Part shown: positions 7,135 through 14,120 of the stretch, in pieces
How the letters are laid out: each line of letters begins with the position of its first letter
Numbering within the stretch: position 1 is the first letter of the stretch
Assembly: GCA_036380435.1 (NCBI GenBank)
Contig: DASVES010000472.1
Coordinates: forward strand, 1 to 16,859
DNA length: 16,859 bases
Reading direction: 5' to 3'
Source: DASQDT01 sp036380435
Lineage (GTDB): Bacteria; Acidobacteriota; Blastocatellia; Pyrinomonadales; Pyrinomonadaceae
Program-made: the position numbers and the translations under genes
The notes under the pieces: generated by a model
What the model was told of the DNA's origin: nothing
The model's database searches: none
Seen by the model: the letters and a program-made list of their open reading frames with translations, nothing else

Positions 7135-8704
7135 AAGGCCGCGCCGCGGGGGCCGCCTGCGTGACGGTCAGCTCGCAGTCGAAGACCTGCTCGAAAATAT
7201 CGCGGCGGCGTTCGACGGCCTCCAGCTCCCGCTCGCAATCCTCATGGGCGCGGAGGCTCAGGCGCGCCTGCCGCCCGTCGCTTTTGAACTTGATGTCGCG
7301 CACGCGGCCGTCGTGGTTGCGGTCGAGCGCGTCGGCGAGGCGGAGGATGGCGGCGAGGCGGCGAGCCGTCTCGCGGTCGGCCGGCTTGAGCGCGGCGAAG
7401 TCGGCGTGTCTGTCCTTGGGCGGCGAGCCGCGATGGTAGCGCGCGACGTTGGCGATGACGCCGCGCTCGGCCTCGGAGAAGCCGGTCAGCTCGGAGTTCT
7501 TGATGAGGTAGAGCGTGTGCTTGTGGTGCGACTCGTGCGCGATGTGGTAGCCGATGTCGTGCAGGAGGGCGGCGGCCGAGAGCAGCGTGCGGTGCTGGCG
7601 CGTGAGGCCCGCGGCCGGCGCCACGCGGTCGAAAATCTTTTCGGCGAAGCGGGCCACCTGATGCGCGTGCGCCTCCTCGTAGCCGAAGCGCCGGCCGACG
7701 GCGTGGACGCCCCGCAGACGCGGGTCGGAAGTGTCCGGCACGGGCGGCATCGACTCGGCTTCGAGCCGGCGCAGGTAGTCGATGATGACGCCCTCGCGCA
7801 GGGCGAAGTCGCACGAGCGCAGGTTGTCGATCTTTAAGGCGCGCATCACGCCTTCGAGTATCTGGCCGCCGGCGACGACGATCTCCGCGCGTTGCGCGCT
7901 GATGCCGGGCGCACCCGTGCGGCGCTCGTCCGTGCTCATCCCGGCAAGCCGCTCGTTGAGACGCTCCAGCCGATTGAAGGTGATCTCGGCTCCGGGCGGT
8001 TGCGCGCCGCGCGCCTCGGCGTCGGCGCCGCGCTCGGCCTTCAGGCGCAACGCCTCGCCGAGCGAGAGGATGGTGCCGGAGGTTCCGGTGGCGTGCTGCC
8101 AGCGCGCGGCCTTGAGTTCGCGCGCGGGGCGCTCCAGCGCCGCACGCACCTCCTCGCGCAGCGCCCGCAGCTCCTTCTGCTTCGGCGGGTCGTTCGCCAG
8201 ATAGGCGTCCGTCAGCCCGACGGCGCCGAGCTTGACCGAGTAGAGTTCGGCGGGCACGCCGCCGCGCACTAAAGACAACTCGGTGGAGCCGCCGCCGATG
8301 TCCACGTTCAAAAGCGACGCGCCGGGCGGGGCGCACCCCTGCGCGGCGGCGATGCCGATGAGGCGCGCCTCCTCCAGCCCCGAGAGCACTTCGACTCGCA
8401 GGCCCGTGGCGCGCTCCATCTCGTCCGTGAACTCGTCGGCGTTCTCGGCCTCACGCACCGAGGCGGTGGCGACGGCGATGACGTGCTCGGCCCCGCGAGC
8501 TTCGGCGCGCTGCCGGAAGCGGCGGATGGTTTCGGCGGCGCGCCCAATGGCCTCCGCGCCGATGTGTCCTTCCTGTAGCGTGCCGTGGCCGAGGCGCACC
8601 GGCTCCTTGTCGCGGGCCAGCACGGCGAACGAGTCGCCGGAGGCGGCGTCAACCACCACCAGCTTGATCGAGTTCGAGCCGACATCAATCGCGGCGAGTT
8701 TCAT
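7130..8704 (-). CDS. Ppx/GppA phosphatase (exopolyphosphatase or pppGpp hydrolase) with HD domain
   Basis: A 524-residue cytoplasmic enzyme of the ASKHA fold. AIDVGSNSIKL (5-15) is the first phosphate loop. SGLEEARLIG (108-117) carries the catalytic Glu of Ppx, and LNVDIGGGSTEL (132-143) is the second phosphate loop. ATGTSGTI (205-212) and AGGQILEG (278-285) complete the nucleotide-fold core. The C-terminal part from about 335 is an HD domain, with His348 in HQVARFAEK, His382-Asp383 in LLHDIGYH and a His-rich helix (HESHHKH, 390-396). This matches the E. coli Ppx architecture in length. It either removes terminal phosphates from polyphosphate or converts pppGpp to ppGpp; sequence alone does not separate the two. 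Proximity to ppk favours polyphosphate. GGAAGAAG upstream of the ATG is the likely ribosome binding site. Confidence 0.92.
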   Translation of the reverse strand: MKLAAIDVGSNSIKLVVVDAASGDSFAVLARDKEPVRLGHGTLQEGHIGAEAIGRAAETIRRFRQRAEARGAEHVIAVATASVREAENADEFTDEMERATGLRVEVLSGLEEARLIGIAAAQGCAPPGASLLNVDIGGGSTELSLVRGGVPAELYSVKLGAVGLTDAYLANDPPKQKELRALREEVRAALERPARELKAARWQHATGTSGTILSLGEALRLKAERGADAEARGAQPPGAEITFNRLERLNERLAGMSTDERRTGAPGISAQRAEIVVAGGQILEGVMRALKIDNLRSCDFALREGVIIDYLRRLEAESMPPVPDTSDPRLRGVHAVGRRFGYEEAHAHQVARFAEKIFDRVAPAAGLTRQHRTLLSAAALLHDIGYHIAHESHHKHTLYLIKNSELTGFSEAERGVIANVARYHRGSPPKDRHADFAALKPADRETARRLAAILRLADALDRNHDGRVRDIKFKSDGRQARLSLRAHEDCERELEAVERRRDIFEQVFDCELTVTQAAPAARPS

Positions 8705-8758
8705 TTCCGTCTTCTTCTTCCCATCTGCCTTGTCCGTCGCTGTTATTCTACCGCGCGT

Positions 8759-8820
8759 TCGTTACATCGACGTAACGGCGGGTTAAGATATTAACTTAAA
8801 CACCGAAATGTGAGCTTAAA
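8759..8820 (-). promoter_or_regulatory. Dyads and TTAA motifs upstream of ppx
   Basis: CGTTAC-N6-GTAACG (8759-8776) is a near-perfect palindrome. GTTAA-gata-TTAAC (8782-8795) is a perfect dyad. CTTAAA occurs at 8795-8800 and 8815-8820. All are AT-rich in a GC-rich context and lie 55-116 bases upstream of the ppx start, where a promoter and operators are expected. Exact promoter elements cannot be fixed. Confidence 0.4.
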
Positions 8821-8847
8821 GTATTGCGACGAACAAAACTGTAGGGG

Positions 8848-9020
8848 AGGGCAAGTCCGCGGCCCTTGCTGTCGGACAATTAACATGGATGGACAGGATG
8901 GGCAGGATGAAGAACAGATGATTTGAGATTTCAGATTTCAGATTTCAAATCTTCTCCTCCTGTTCCTCCTGTCCATCCATGTTAATTCCTTTCATGCGTA
9001 ACGGGCGGCGGACTTGCCCT
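8848..9020. repeat. Nested inverted repeats (repeat E)
   Basis: Outer arms of 13 bp (AGGGCAAGTCCGC at 8848-8860 and its complement at 9008-9020) enclose inner perfect 21-bp arms (8878-8898 and 8967-8987). Pairing continues imperfectly toward the centre. There a run of heptamers (GATTTGA, GATTTCA, GATTTCA, GATTTCA) reads 8919-8947. The element separates the divergent ppx and DUF421 genes. Confidence 0.85.
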
Positions 9021-9083
9021 TGCCCCCACGGGCGTGATTGACGTTGAGGTTTTGAAACAGACGCTAATTTCAGGAGGGGCCAC

Positions 9084-9632
9084 GTGTACGCATTCATGGA
9101 AATCGACTGGCAGGGCATTTTCGTCCCGAGCAATTCCGTGCTTGAAATCATCGTGCGCGGGACGATCACTTATCTCGCTCTGTTCACGCTCATGCGCGTG
9201 GTGCTCAAGCGCGAGACCGGCACCGTGTCGCTGGCCGACCTCCTGATGATCGTGCTCATCGCCGACGCCTCGCAGAACGCCATGGCCAGCGAGTACAAGT
9301 CAGTGACCGAGGGCGTCGTCCTCGTGATGACCCTCATCTTCTGGAACTACGCGCTCGACTGGCTCGGCTCCCGCATTCCCCTCTTCGGCCGCCTCGTTCA
9401 CCCTGCGCCGCTCAAGCTCATCGAGGATGGCCGCCTGCTTCGACGCAACATGCGTAAGGAGATGATTACCGAGGACGAGATGATGAGTCACCTGCGCGAG
9501 CAGGGCGTCGATGAAGTGTCGCAGGTGAAGGCGGCCTACATCGAGGGCGACGGCCGCATCAGCGTCATCAAGGCTGAAGACGGCGACTCCGGCGCGTCGT
9601 CCGCACGGGATGACCGCGGGGCCGTCGGCTGA
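9084..9632 (+). CDS. DUF421 (YetF-family) membrane protein
   Basis: A 182-residue protein. Three hydrophobic segments (about 19-40, 50-66 and 75-94) come first. The conserved DUF421 signature follows: RETGTVSLADLLMIVLIADASQNAM, then the HPAPLKLIEDGRLLRRNMRKEMITEDEMMSHLREQGVDEVSQVKAAYIEGDGRISVI soluble domain (about 106-163). The last about 20 residues are charged and disordered. The GTG at 9084 is chosen because AGGAGG (9072-9077) lies 6 bases upstream; an ATG at 9096 is the alternative. The biochemical role of the family is not settled; B. subtilis homologues are sporulation- or stress-linked membrane proteins. It is divergent from ppx and lies 196 bases before the small gene upstream of ppk. 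Confidence 0.88.
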   Translation: MYAFMEIDWQGIFVPSNSVLEIIVRGTITYLALFTLMRVVLKRETGTVSLADLLMIVLIADASQNAMASEYKSVTEGVVLVMTLIFWNYALDWLGSRIPLFGRLVHPAPLKLIEDGRLLRRNMRKEMITEDEMMSHLREQGVDEVSQVKAAYIEGDGRISVIKAEDGDSGASSARDDRGAVG

Positions 9633-9692
9633 ATGCCGGCTGAAGTAATCTTTAAATCTTTGTTACCTCGCGCCCGGCCGCGCCGCACAGCT

Positions 9693-9721
9693 TTCACGCC
9701 TGAAAGCACGCGTGCTATGTT
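9693..9721 (+). promoter_or_regulatory. Candidate promoter for the small gene upstream of ppk
   Basis: TTCACG (9693-9698), 17 bases, then TATGTT (9716-9721) with an upstream TG (extended -10). The spacer overlaps the palindrome AGCACGCGTGCT (9705-9716), and the -35 overlaps the hairpin GCTTTCA-cgcc-TGAAAGC (9690-9707), so a repressor site is possible. It would give a leader of about 100 nt. Confidence 0.3.
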
Positions 9722-9828
9722 GATTTCGGTTTTCATGCTCACACGCGCCGCTGCGGCCCCTCGGGCGCGGCTGGAGTGGGCGCTTCAAGGTCTGATATCT
9801 TCTTCAACGAAGGGACGGCCCCCCCGTC

Positions 9829-10038
9829 ATGTCAGTCGCCAACGAGTTGACGAGCGAAGTCGCCATGGCCATGCTCAAGAGCGATGACCGCGGCGAAAGA
9901 GAAAATCTGTTCGGGATTCTGCTCGCGCTCCACTCCACCCTCCGCACTCTCTCCGCGGAGGAGCGCCACCGACGGCGCGCGAAGTTTCTCCCGGAGCCTC
10001 CCCCCGCGGGCCGGGCCGCTTCCCCGCTGTCGCACTGA
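9829..10038 (+). CDS. Small hypothetical protein upstream of ppk
   Basis: A 69-residue protein with high helix potential (residues 1-50: ANELTSEVAMAMLKSDD, then ENLFGILLALHSTLRTLSAEERHRRR). A Pro/Ala-rich tail follows. No membrane segment and no known domain is recognised. The composition (amphipathic, Leu/Glu-rich) looks like a real protein, not a chance frame. There is no good ribosome binding site directly before the ATG (GAAGGGA is about 12 bases away). It is in the same direction as ppk and ends 78 bases before it, so co-transcription is plausible. The overlapping frame 9633-9887 is less credible. Confidence 0.5.
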   Translation: MSVANELTSEVAMAMLKSDDRGERENLFGILLALHSTLRTLSAEERHRRRAKFLPEPPPAGRAASPLSH

Positions 10039-10116
10039 ACTTTTTTCGCCGTCAGCCGTGAACCGGCGCGCGCCGCGACCACACGTCCACGCGCCGGGCG
10101 GCGCCGACTTTATTCG

Positions 10117-12270
10117 ATGAGCACAGGGGCCAAACAATCCGCATCGAAGGGCGATGCGACGCGCGAGGCGGTAGCGGCGGTCGAGCTGCCGCCGTCGCTG
10201 TTGCATCACCGCCACTTTCTCTTCAACCGCGAGTTGAGCTGGCTGGAGTTTAACCGCCGCGTGCTCGAAGAGGCGCTCGACCCCGCCCACCCGCTCCTCG
10301 AACGCCTGAAGTTCCTCTCCATCTTCTCCTCGAACCTCGACGAGTTTTTCATGGTGCGCGTCTCGGGCCTCATGGAGCAGTTGGACGAAGAGGTGGCCGA
10401 ACTCTCGCCCGACGGGATGACCGTGGCCGAGCAACTGCGCGAGATCGCCGCGCGCCTCAAGCCGATGGTCGAGCAGCAGACGCGCTGCCTGCGCGAAGAC
10501 GTTCTGCCGAAGCTGGCCGAAGCCGGCATCCTCATCACTCCCTACAGAGAACTCTCGAAGGAGGAGCGGCAGAGGCTCGACGAGTACTTCGCCGAAAAAG
10601 TCTTCCCCGTACTCACCCCGCAGGCGGTCGATTCTTCTCACCCGTTCCCGTACATGTCGAACCTGAGTCTCAACCTCGGCCTGATGGTCGAGCCGGTTGA
10701 GGACAAGACGGGGAAGTTTCCGCAGGCGATGTTGGGCGAGCCGCGCTTCGTCCGCATCAAGGTGCCGCCCGTCGTGCGGCGGCTCGTGCCGGTCGATGAT
10801 TCGGGCACGCGCTTCACCTTCCTCGGCGAGCTGATCTCAGCCAATATCTCCTCGCTCTTCGCCGGCCGGCGCACGGGCCGCGCGCATCTCTTCCGCATCA
10901 CGCGCGACGCCGACCTCGACATCCGCGAGGATGAGGCCAGCGACCTGTTGAGCGTGATGCAGGAGCACCTGCGCCGCCGGCGTTTCGGCGCGGCCGTGCG
11001 TCTCGAAGTAACGGCGAGCATGCCCGAGAAGCTGGTGCGCTACCTGAGCAAATCCCTTGAGCTTTCCGAAGAGGACGTGTACCGCATCGACGGCCCGCTC
11101 AATGTCCCCGACCTCCTCAAACTTCACCAGCTCGACCGCCCCGAGCTGAAGGACGCGCCGCTGCAAGTCACAGTCCCCGCGCCGCTCGTCAAGTGCAAGT
11201 CGGTCTTCGACGCCGTCCGGCAGCAGGACATCCTCCTGCATCACCCGTTCACGTCCTACGTCACCGTCACCGACTTCATCCATCAGGCCGCGCACGACCC
11301 CGATGTGCTCGCCATCAAAATCTGTCTCTATCGCGCGGGCCAGGACTCGCCCATCGTCCAGTCGTTGATGGAAGCGAGCGCGCGCGGCAAGCAGGTGGCG
11401 GTACTTGTCGAACTCAAGGCGCGCTTCGACGAGGAGAACAACATCGAGTGGGCGCAAAGGCTTGAGCGCGCCGGCGTCCACGTCGTCTACGGGCTGGTGG
11501 GGTTGAAGACGCACTGCAAGGTGGCGCTCGTCGTCCGCCGCGAGGGCAACCACCTCCGGCGCTACGTCCACCTCGCCACCGGCAACTACAACCCGACGAC
11601 CTCGCGCGTCTACACCGACCTCGGCCTCTTGACCGCCAACAAGAAGCTCGGGGCCGACGCCACCGACCTCTTCAACTTTCTCACGGGCTGCTCGCTCCAG
11701 ACGAAGTACCGGCGTCTTCTGGTCGCGCCCGTGAATTTGCGCGAGCGCATGATCGAGTTCATCGAGCGCGAGGCCGCGCATCGCCGCAAAGGTCGCCCCG
11801 CGCGCATCATCGTCAAGATCAACAGCCTCACCGACATTCAGATCGTCCGCGCGCTCTACGCCGCCTCGCAGGCCGGCGTCCACATCGATTTGATCGTGCG
11901 CGGCACGTGTACGCTGCGGCCCGGCCTCGCGGGCGTCTCCGAGACGGTGCGCGTGCGCAGCGTCGTCGGCCGCTTTCTGGAACACAGCCGCGTCTTCTAC
12001 TTCGAGAACGGCGGCGAAGAGGAAGTCTACATCGGCAGCGCCGACTGGATGTCGCGCAACCTGGACCGCCGCGTCGAAGTCGTCGTCCCCGTGGACGACC
12101 CCAACCTCAAGCGCCTGCTCCGCGACGAAATCCTCGACGCCTACCTGCGCGACAACGTCAACGCGCGCCTGCTCCAACCGGACGGCTCCTACATACGCGC
12201 CCGGCCCGCCGACGGCGAAGTGCCGTTCAGCGCGCAGGAGTTTTTCCAGCGTCAGCCGGCCACGGCCTGA
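10117..12270 (+). CDS. ppk: Polyphosphate kinase 1
   Basis: A 717-residue protein covering the whole PPK1 family length (E. coli 688). It reversibly makes polyphosphate from ATP at the cytoplasmic side. Domains: N-terminal helical domain (about 30-140, FNRELSWLEFNRRVLEEA and SSNLDEFFMVRVSGL), middle domain (about 145-350, TPQAVDSSHPFPYMSNLS), and two phospholipase-D-like catalytic halves (about 357-520 and 530-690). Key residues: His466 in GLKTHCK, matching the autophosphorylated histidine of E. coli; His485 in VHLATGNYN; His622 in FLEHSRVFYF, the second conserved catalytic histidine. YIGSADWMSRNLDRRVEV (638-655) is the family's C-terminal signature. All are intact, so the enzyme should be active. 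The first about 25 residues are low-complexity. No Shine-Dalgarno is seen before the ATG. A strong terminator follows. Confidence 0.97.
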   Translation: MSTGAKQSASKGDATREAVAAVELPPSLLHHRHFLFNRELSWLEFNRRVLEEALDPAHPLLERLKFLSIFSSNLDEFFMVRVSGLMEQLDEEVAELSPDGMTVAEQLREIAARLKPMVEQQTRCLREDVLPKLAEAGILITPYRELSKEERQRLDEYFAEKVFPVLTPQAVDSSHPFPYMSNLSLNLGLMVEPVEDKTGKFPQAMLGEPRFVRIKVPPVVRRLVPVDDSGTRFTFLGELISANISSLFAGRRTGRAHLFRITRDADLDIREDEASDLLSVMQEHLRRRRFGAAVRLEVTASMPEKLVRYLSKSLELSEEDVYRIDGPLNVPDLLKLHQLDRPELKDAPLQVTVPAPLVKCKSVFDAVRQQDILLHHPFTSYVTVTDFIHQAAHDPDVLAIKICLYRAGQDSPIVQSLMEASARGKQVAVLVELKARFDEENNIEWAQRLERAGVHVVYGLVGLKTHCKVALVVRREGNHLRRYVHLATGNYNPTTSRVYTDLGLLTANKKLGADATDLFNFLTGCSLQTKYRRLLVAPVNLRERMIEFIEREAAHRRKGRPARIIVKINSLTDIQIVRALYAASQAGVHIDLIVRGTCTLRPGLAGVSETVRVRSVVGRFLEHSRVFYFENGGEEEVYIGSADWMSRNLDRRVEVVVPVDDPNLKRLLRDEILDAYLRDNVNARLLQPDGSYIRARPADGEVPFSAQEFFQRQPATA

Positions 12271-12303
12271 AGCGGCGCTTGTCGCGAATCGTCTCCAAAA
12301 CTT

Positions 12304-12336
12304 AAAGGGCGGCGCGAAACCATCGCGCCGCCCTTT
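12304..12336 (+). terminator. Rho-independent-type terminator of ppk
   Basis: A perfect 14-bp stem (AAAGGGCGGCGCGA, 12304-12317, with its complement 12323-12336) has a 5-base loop AACCA. It starts 34 bases after the ppk stop. The T run is only TTT followed by CGCAATCTTTCT, so it could work in both directions. Confidence 0.8.
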
Positions 12337-12361
12337 CGCAATCTTTCTCTCGCACCGCTTT

Positions 12362-12484
12362 TAGCGGGTTGCATTTGAGGATGACCTGCGAACGCCCTCC
12401 CTCACGGTCGGGCTTGCGGCCCCGGATGTGCCTGAAGGCGGAAGCCCGACCGTGAGGGAGGGCGCACGCAAGCGCAACTCGCTA
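12362..12484. repeat. Composite inverted repeat (repeat F)
   Basis: Inner arms are exact 23-bp complements (12393-12415 and 12442-12464) around a 26-nt centre. Outer arms TAGCGGGTTGC (12362-12372) and GCAACTCGCTA (12474-12484) match at 10 of 11. Unmatched sequence lies between outer and inner arms on the left. It looks like a MITE- or REP-like mobile repeat, but I see no target-site duplication and cannot prove mobility. Confidence 0.8.
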
Positions 12485-12488
12485 TAAA

Positions 12489-12833
12489 TCAGCCGTTGTC
12501 TGCGGCCTTGCCGGCGTCGGCTGCGGGCTGGCTGTCAGTCTTAGCCTTAGGCTTAGCGCTGGTCTTGGTCTTAGGCTTGGTCTTGGTCTTGGTTTTGGTC
12601 TTTGTCCCGGTTTCAGCCTTCGCTTTCTTCACCTTCGTGTCTTTCGCCTTCGCGTCTTTCGCTTTCGTCTTTTTCGATTTCCCGGCCGCGCTCTTGTCGC
12701 CCTCCGCCGCCGCGATGATGGAGGAGACGAGGCTCGTCGCCAGACCCAGCGCGACCTCCGGCCCGTGCTTCCTGACTATCTTCTTCACCTGTTTGCCAAT
12801 CGCCTTCTGCGTCTTCTTCTTGATGAGTGCCAT
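12489..12833 (-). CDS. Small basic protein with Lys-Thr repeat tail
   Basis: A 114-residue protein. The first about 44 residues (MALIKKKTQKAIGKQVKKIVRKHGPEVALGLATSLV...) form a basic helix followed by a hydrophobic, possibly amphipathic helix. After that the protein is a Lys/Ala/Thr tail with a Thr-Lys repeat run around residues 77-91. It resembles histone-H1-like or nucleoid-associated basic proteins, which bind DNA through such tails. This is inference from composition. The ATG has GAGAGGA upstream, a good site. The hexamer-rich tail (about 12540-12610) is prone to slippage. It converges on ppk with repeat F between them. Confidence 0.7.
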   Translation of the reverse strand: MALIKKKTQKAIGKQVKKIVRKHGPEVALGLATSLVSSIIAAAEGDKSAAGKSKKTKAKDAKAKDTKVKKAKAETGTKTKTKTKTKPKTKTSAKPKAKTDSQPAADAGKAADNG

Positions 12834-12860
12834 CGGTTCCTCTCTTTGCCGTCTGAGTTG

Positions 12861-12911
12861 TCCGCCGCGGGCGCGCGGAGCGGGCTACGCTAACACTTAT
12901 TCCGCGGCGGA
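12861..12911. promoter_or_regulatory. Perfect 10-bp inverted repeat between divergent genes
   Basis: TCCGCCGCGG (12861-12870) and its exact complement (12902-12911) flank 31 bases. That interval contains, on the minus strand, TGTTAGCGT, a possible extended -10 of the basic protein gene. The placement between divergent starts would suit a shared regulatory site. Binding by a regulator is not shown. Confidence 0.3.
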
Positions 12912-12930
12912 GAAATAGGGGTGAGCGGAA

Positions 12931-12948
12931 TTTAACCGAAACTTCAGG
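12931..12948 (+). promoter_or_regulatory. TTAA motif, third copy, upstream of spoIIM-like gene
   Basis: TTTAACCGAAACTTCAGG matches the minus-strand core CTTAACCGAAATTTAAG of 4990-5006 closely in its first ten bases. It is 103-120 bases upstream of the spoIIM-like start. The second half is degenerate. Confidence 0.25.
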
Positions 12949-13030
12949 CGGCGTCTATGCGGCGAAGTTTCCGCGCCATGCGCTCGCCTCTTACGACGGC
13001 GCGCGCTTTATGTTGTGGCGCCCGCGGCCT

Positions 13031-13036
13031 TATACT
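13031..13036 (+). promoter_or_regulatory. Candidate -10 box of the spoIIM-like gene
   Basis: TATACT lies 14 bases before the ATG at 13051, implying a very short or absent leader. A GTG at 13015 lies upstream of this box, which argues for the downstream start. No convincing -35 is seen (TTATGT at 17 bases is poor). Confidence 0.35.
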
Positions 13037-13050
13037 CCGCCACCGAGCCT

Positions 13051-14025
13051 ATGTCTTCCGACCGTTTCGTCTCAGAGCGCAAGGGCGCGTGGCAGCGCCT
13101 CGAAGATTTGCTGGGGCTGCTGGAGCGCACCTCCCTGCGGCGGCTGGAGCGCGAAGAGGTGCGCGAACTCGGGCGCATCTACCGGCGCACGGCCTCCGAC
13201 CTCGCCATCGCCCGCGCCGAGTCGCGCGACCCGCGACTGGTGGGCTACCTCAACAGTCTCGTCATCCGCGCCCACGGACGCATCTATCGCGCCGACGCCT
13301 CCGAAGGCGGACGCCGCCTCTGGCGCTTCTTCGCCGAGGACTTTCCGCGCACGTTCCGGCGCACATGGCGCTACACGGCGCTCGCCACGGCCGCCTTCCT
13401 CCTCTTCGCCGCGCTCGCCTTCTTTGGCACATGGATCGACCCGGAGCTGTCCGAACTCGGCGGCATCGACCCCAACTCGCGCGAGCTGATCTTGAATACG
13501 CGCACGCACTGGTGGGAACAGGTCAACGAGGCGAATCAATTGTGGAGCAGCGTCATCATGGTGAACAACATCTGGGTGATGCTGCGGGCCTTCGCTTTGG
13601 GGGCGCTCTTCGGCATCGGGCCGCTCTACGAGATGGCGCGCTTCGGGCTCCAGATCGGGGCCGTCCTCTCGCTCACCGACCGCGCGGACTTCGCCGCCGA
13701 CCTCCTGACCTTCATGGTCGGCCACGGTGTTCTGGAACTCTCCTGCGTCTTCATCACGGCCGGCGCCGGCACGCTCTTCGGCAGCGCACTGCTGTTGCCC
13801 GGCGACCTGTCGCGCGCCGACGCCCTGCGCCTGCGCGGCCGCGACGCCGTGCAGCTCGCCGCCGGCTGCGTCCCCCTGCTCGTCGTCGCCGGCGTCATCG
13901 AAGGTTTCATCTCGCCGGCGGCGCTCGCGCCCGCGCTCAAGTGCGGCGTCGGCCTCCTGACGGGCGTCGCGCTCTACGCCTACCTGCTGCTCGCCGGCCG
14001 GGAGACGGGGACGGCTGCTGTGTGA
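13051..14025 (+). CDS. Stage II sporulation protein M (SpoIIM) family membrane protein
   Basis: A 324-residue integral membrane protein. The N-terminal cytoplasmic part (1-100) is helical and basic (FVSERKGAWQRLEDLLGLLER and ELGRIYRRTASDLAIAR). Membrane segments follow at about 107-127, 168-190, 217-250, 268-288 and 297-316. The motif VNNIWVMLRAFALGALFGIGP (171-191) and MVGHGVLELSCVFITAGAGTLFG (222-244) are the hallmarks of the SpoIIM/DUF95 family. In endospore formers SpoIIM belongs to the DMP engulfment complex. Homologues are widespread in non-sporulating bacteria, often near RDD, DUF58 and MoxR genes; none of those is here. I use the ATG at 13051, not GTG 13015, because the family signature begins FVSER and a -10 box lies between the two. 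Confidence 0.85.
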   Translation: MSSDRFVSERKGAWQRLEDLLGLLERTSLRRLEREEVRELGRIYRRTASDLAIARAESRDPRLVGYLNSLVIRAHGRIYRADASEGGRRLWRFFAEDFPRTFRRTWRYTALATAAFLLFAALAFFGTWIDPELSELGGIDPNSRELILNTRTHWWEQVNEANQLWSSVIMVNNIWVMLRAFALGALFGIGPLYEMARFGLQIGAVLSLTDRADFAADLLTFMVGHGVLELSCVFITAGAGTLFGSALLLPGDLSRADALRLRGRDAVQLAAGCVPLLVVAGVIEGFISPAALAPALKCGVGLLTGVALYAYLLLAGRETGTAAV

Positions 14026-14120
14026 AGAAAGCGTCTTTCGGGTTCGACCGCCCGCGGAGTCGAAGGTTATAGTTTCATCACGCCGGGCAGCAGTGGCCGC
14101 GCGGCGTGTAAATAAAACTC

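Noticed and set aside
9633..9887. 84-codon frame between the DUF421 gene and ppk
   Set aside because: Arg/Ala-rich composition and overlap with the more credible 9829-10038 frame; it starts right at the end of the DUF421 gene without its own signal.
10837..12177. Minus-strand frame of 446 codons within ppk
   Set aside because: Shadow of ppk; composition is Asp/Val/Ala-rich with no motifs, whereas the plus strand holds all PPK1 residues.
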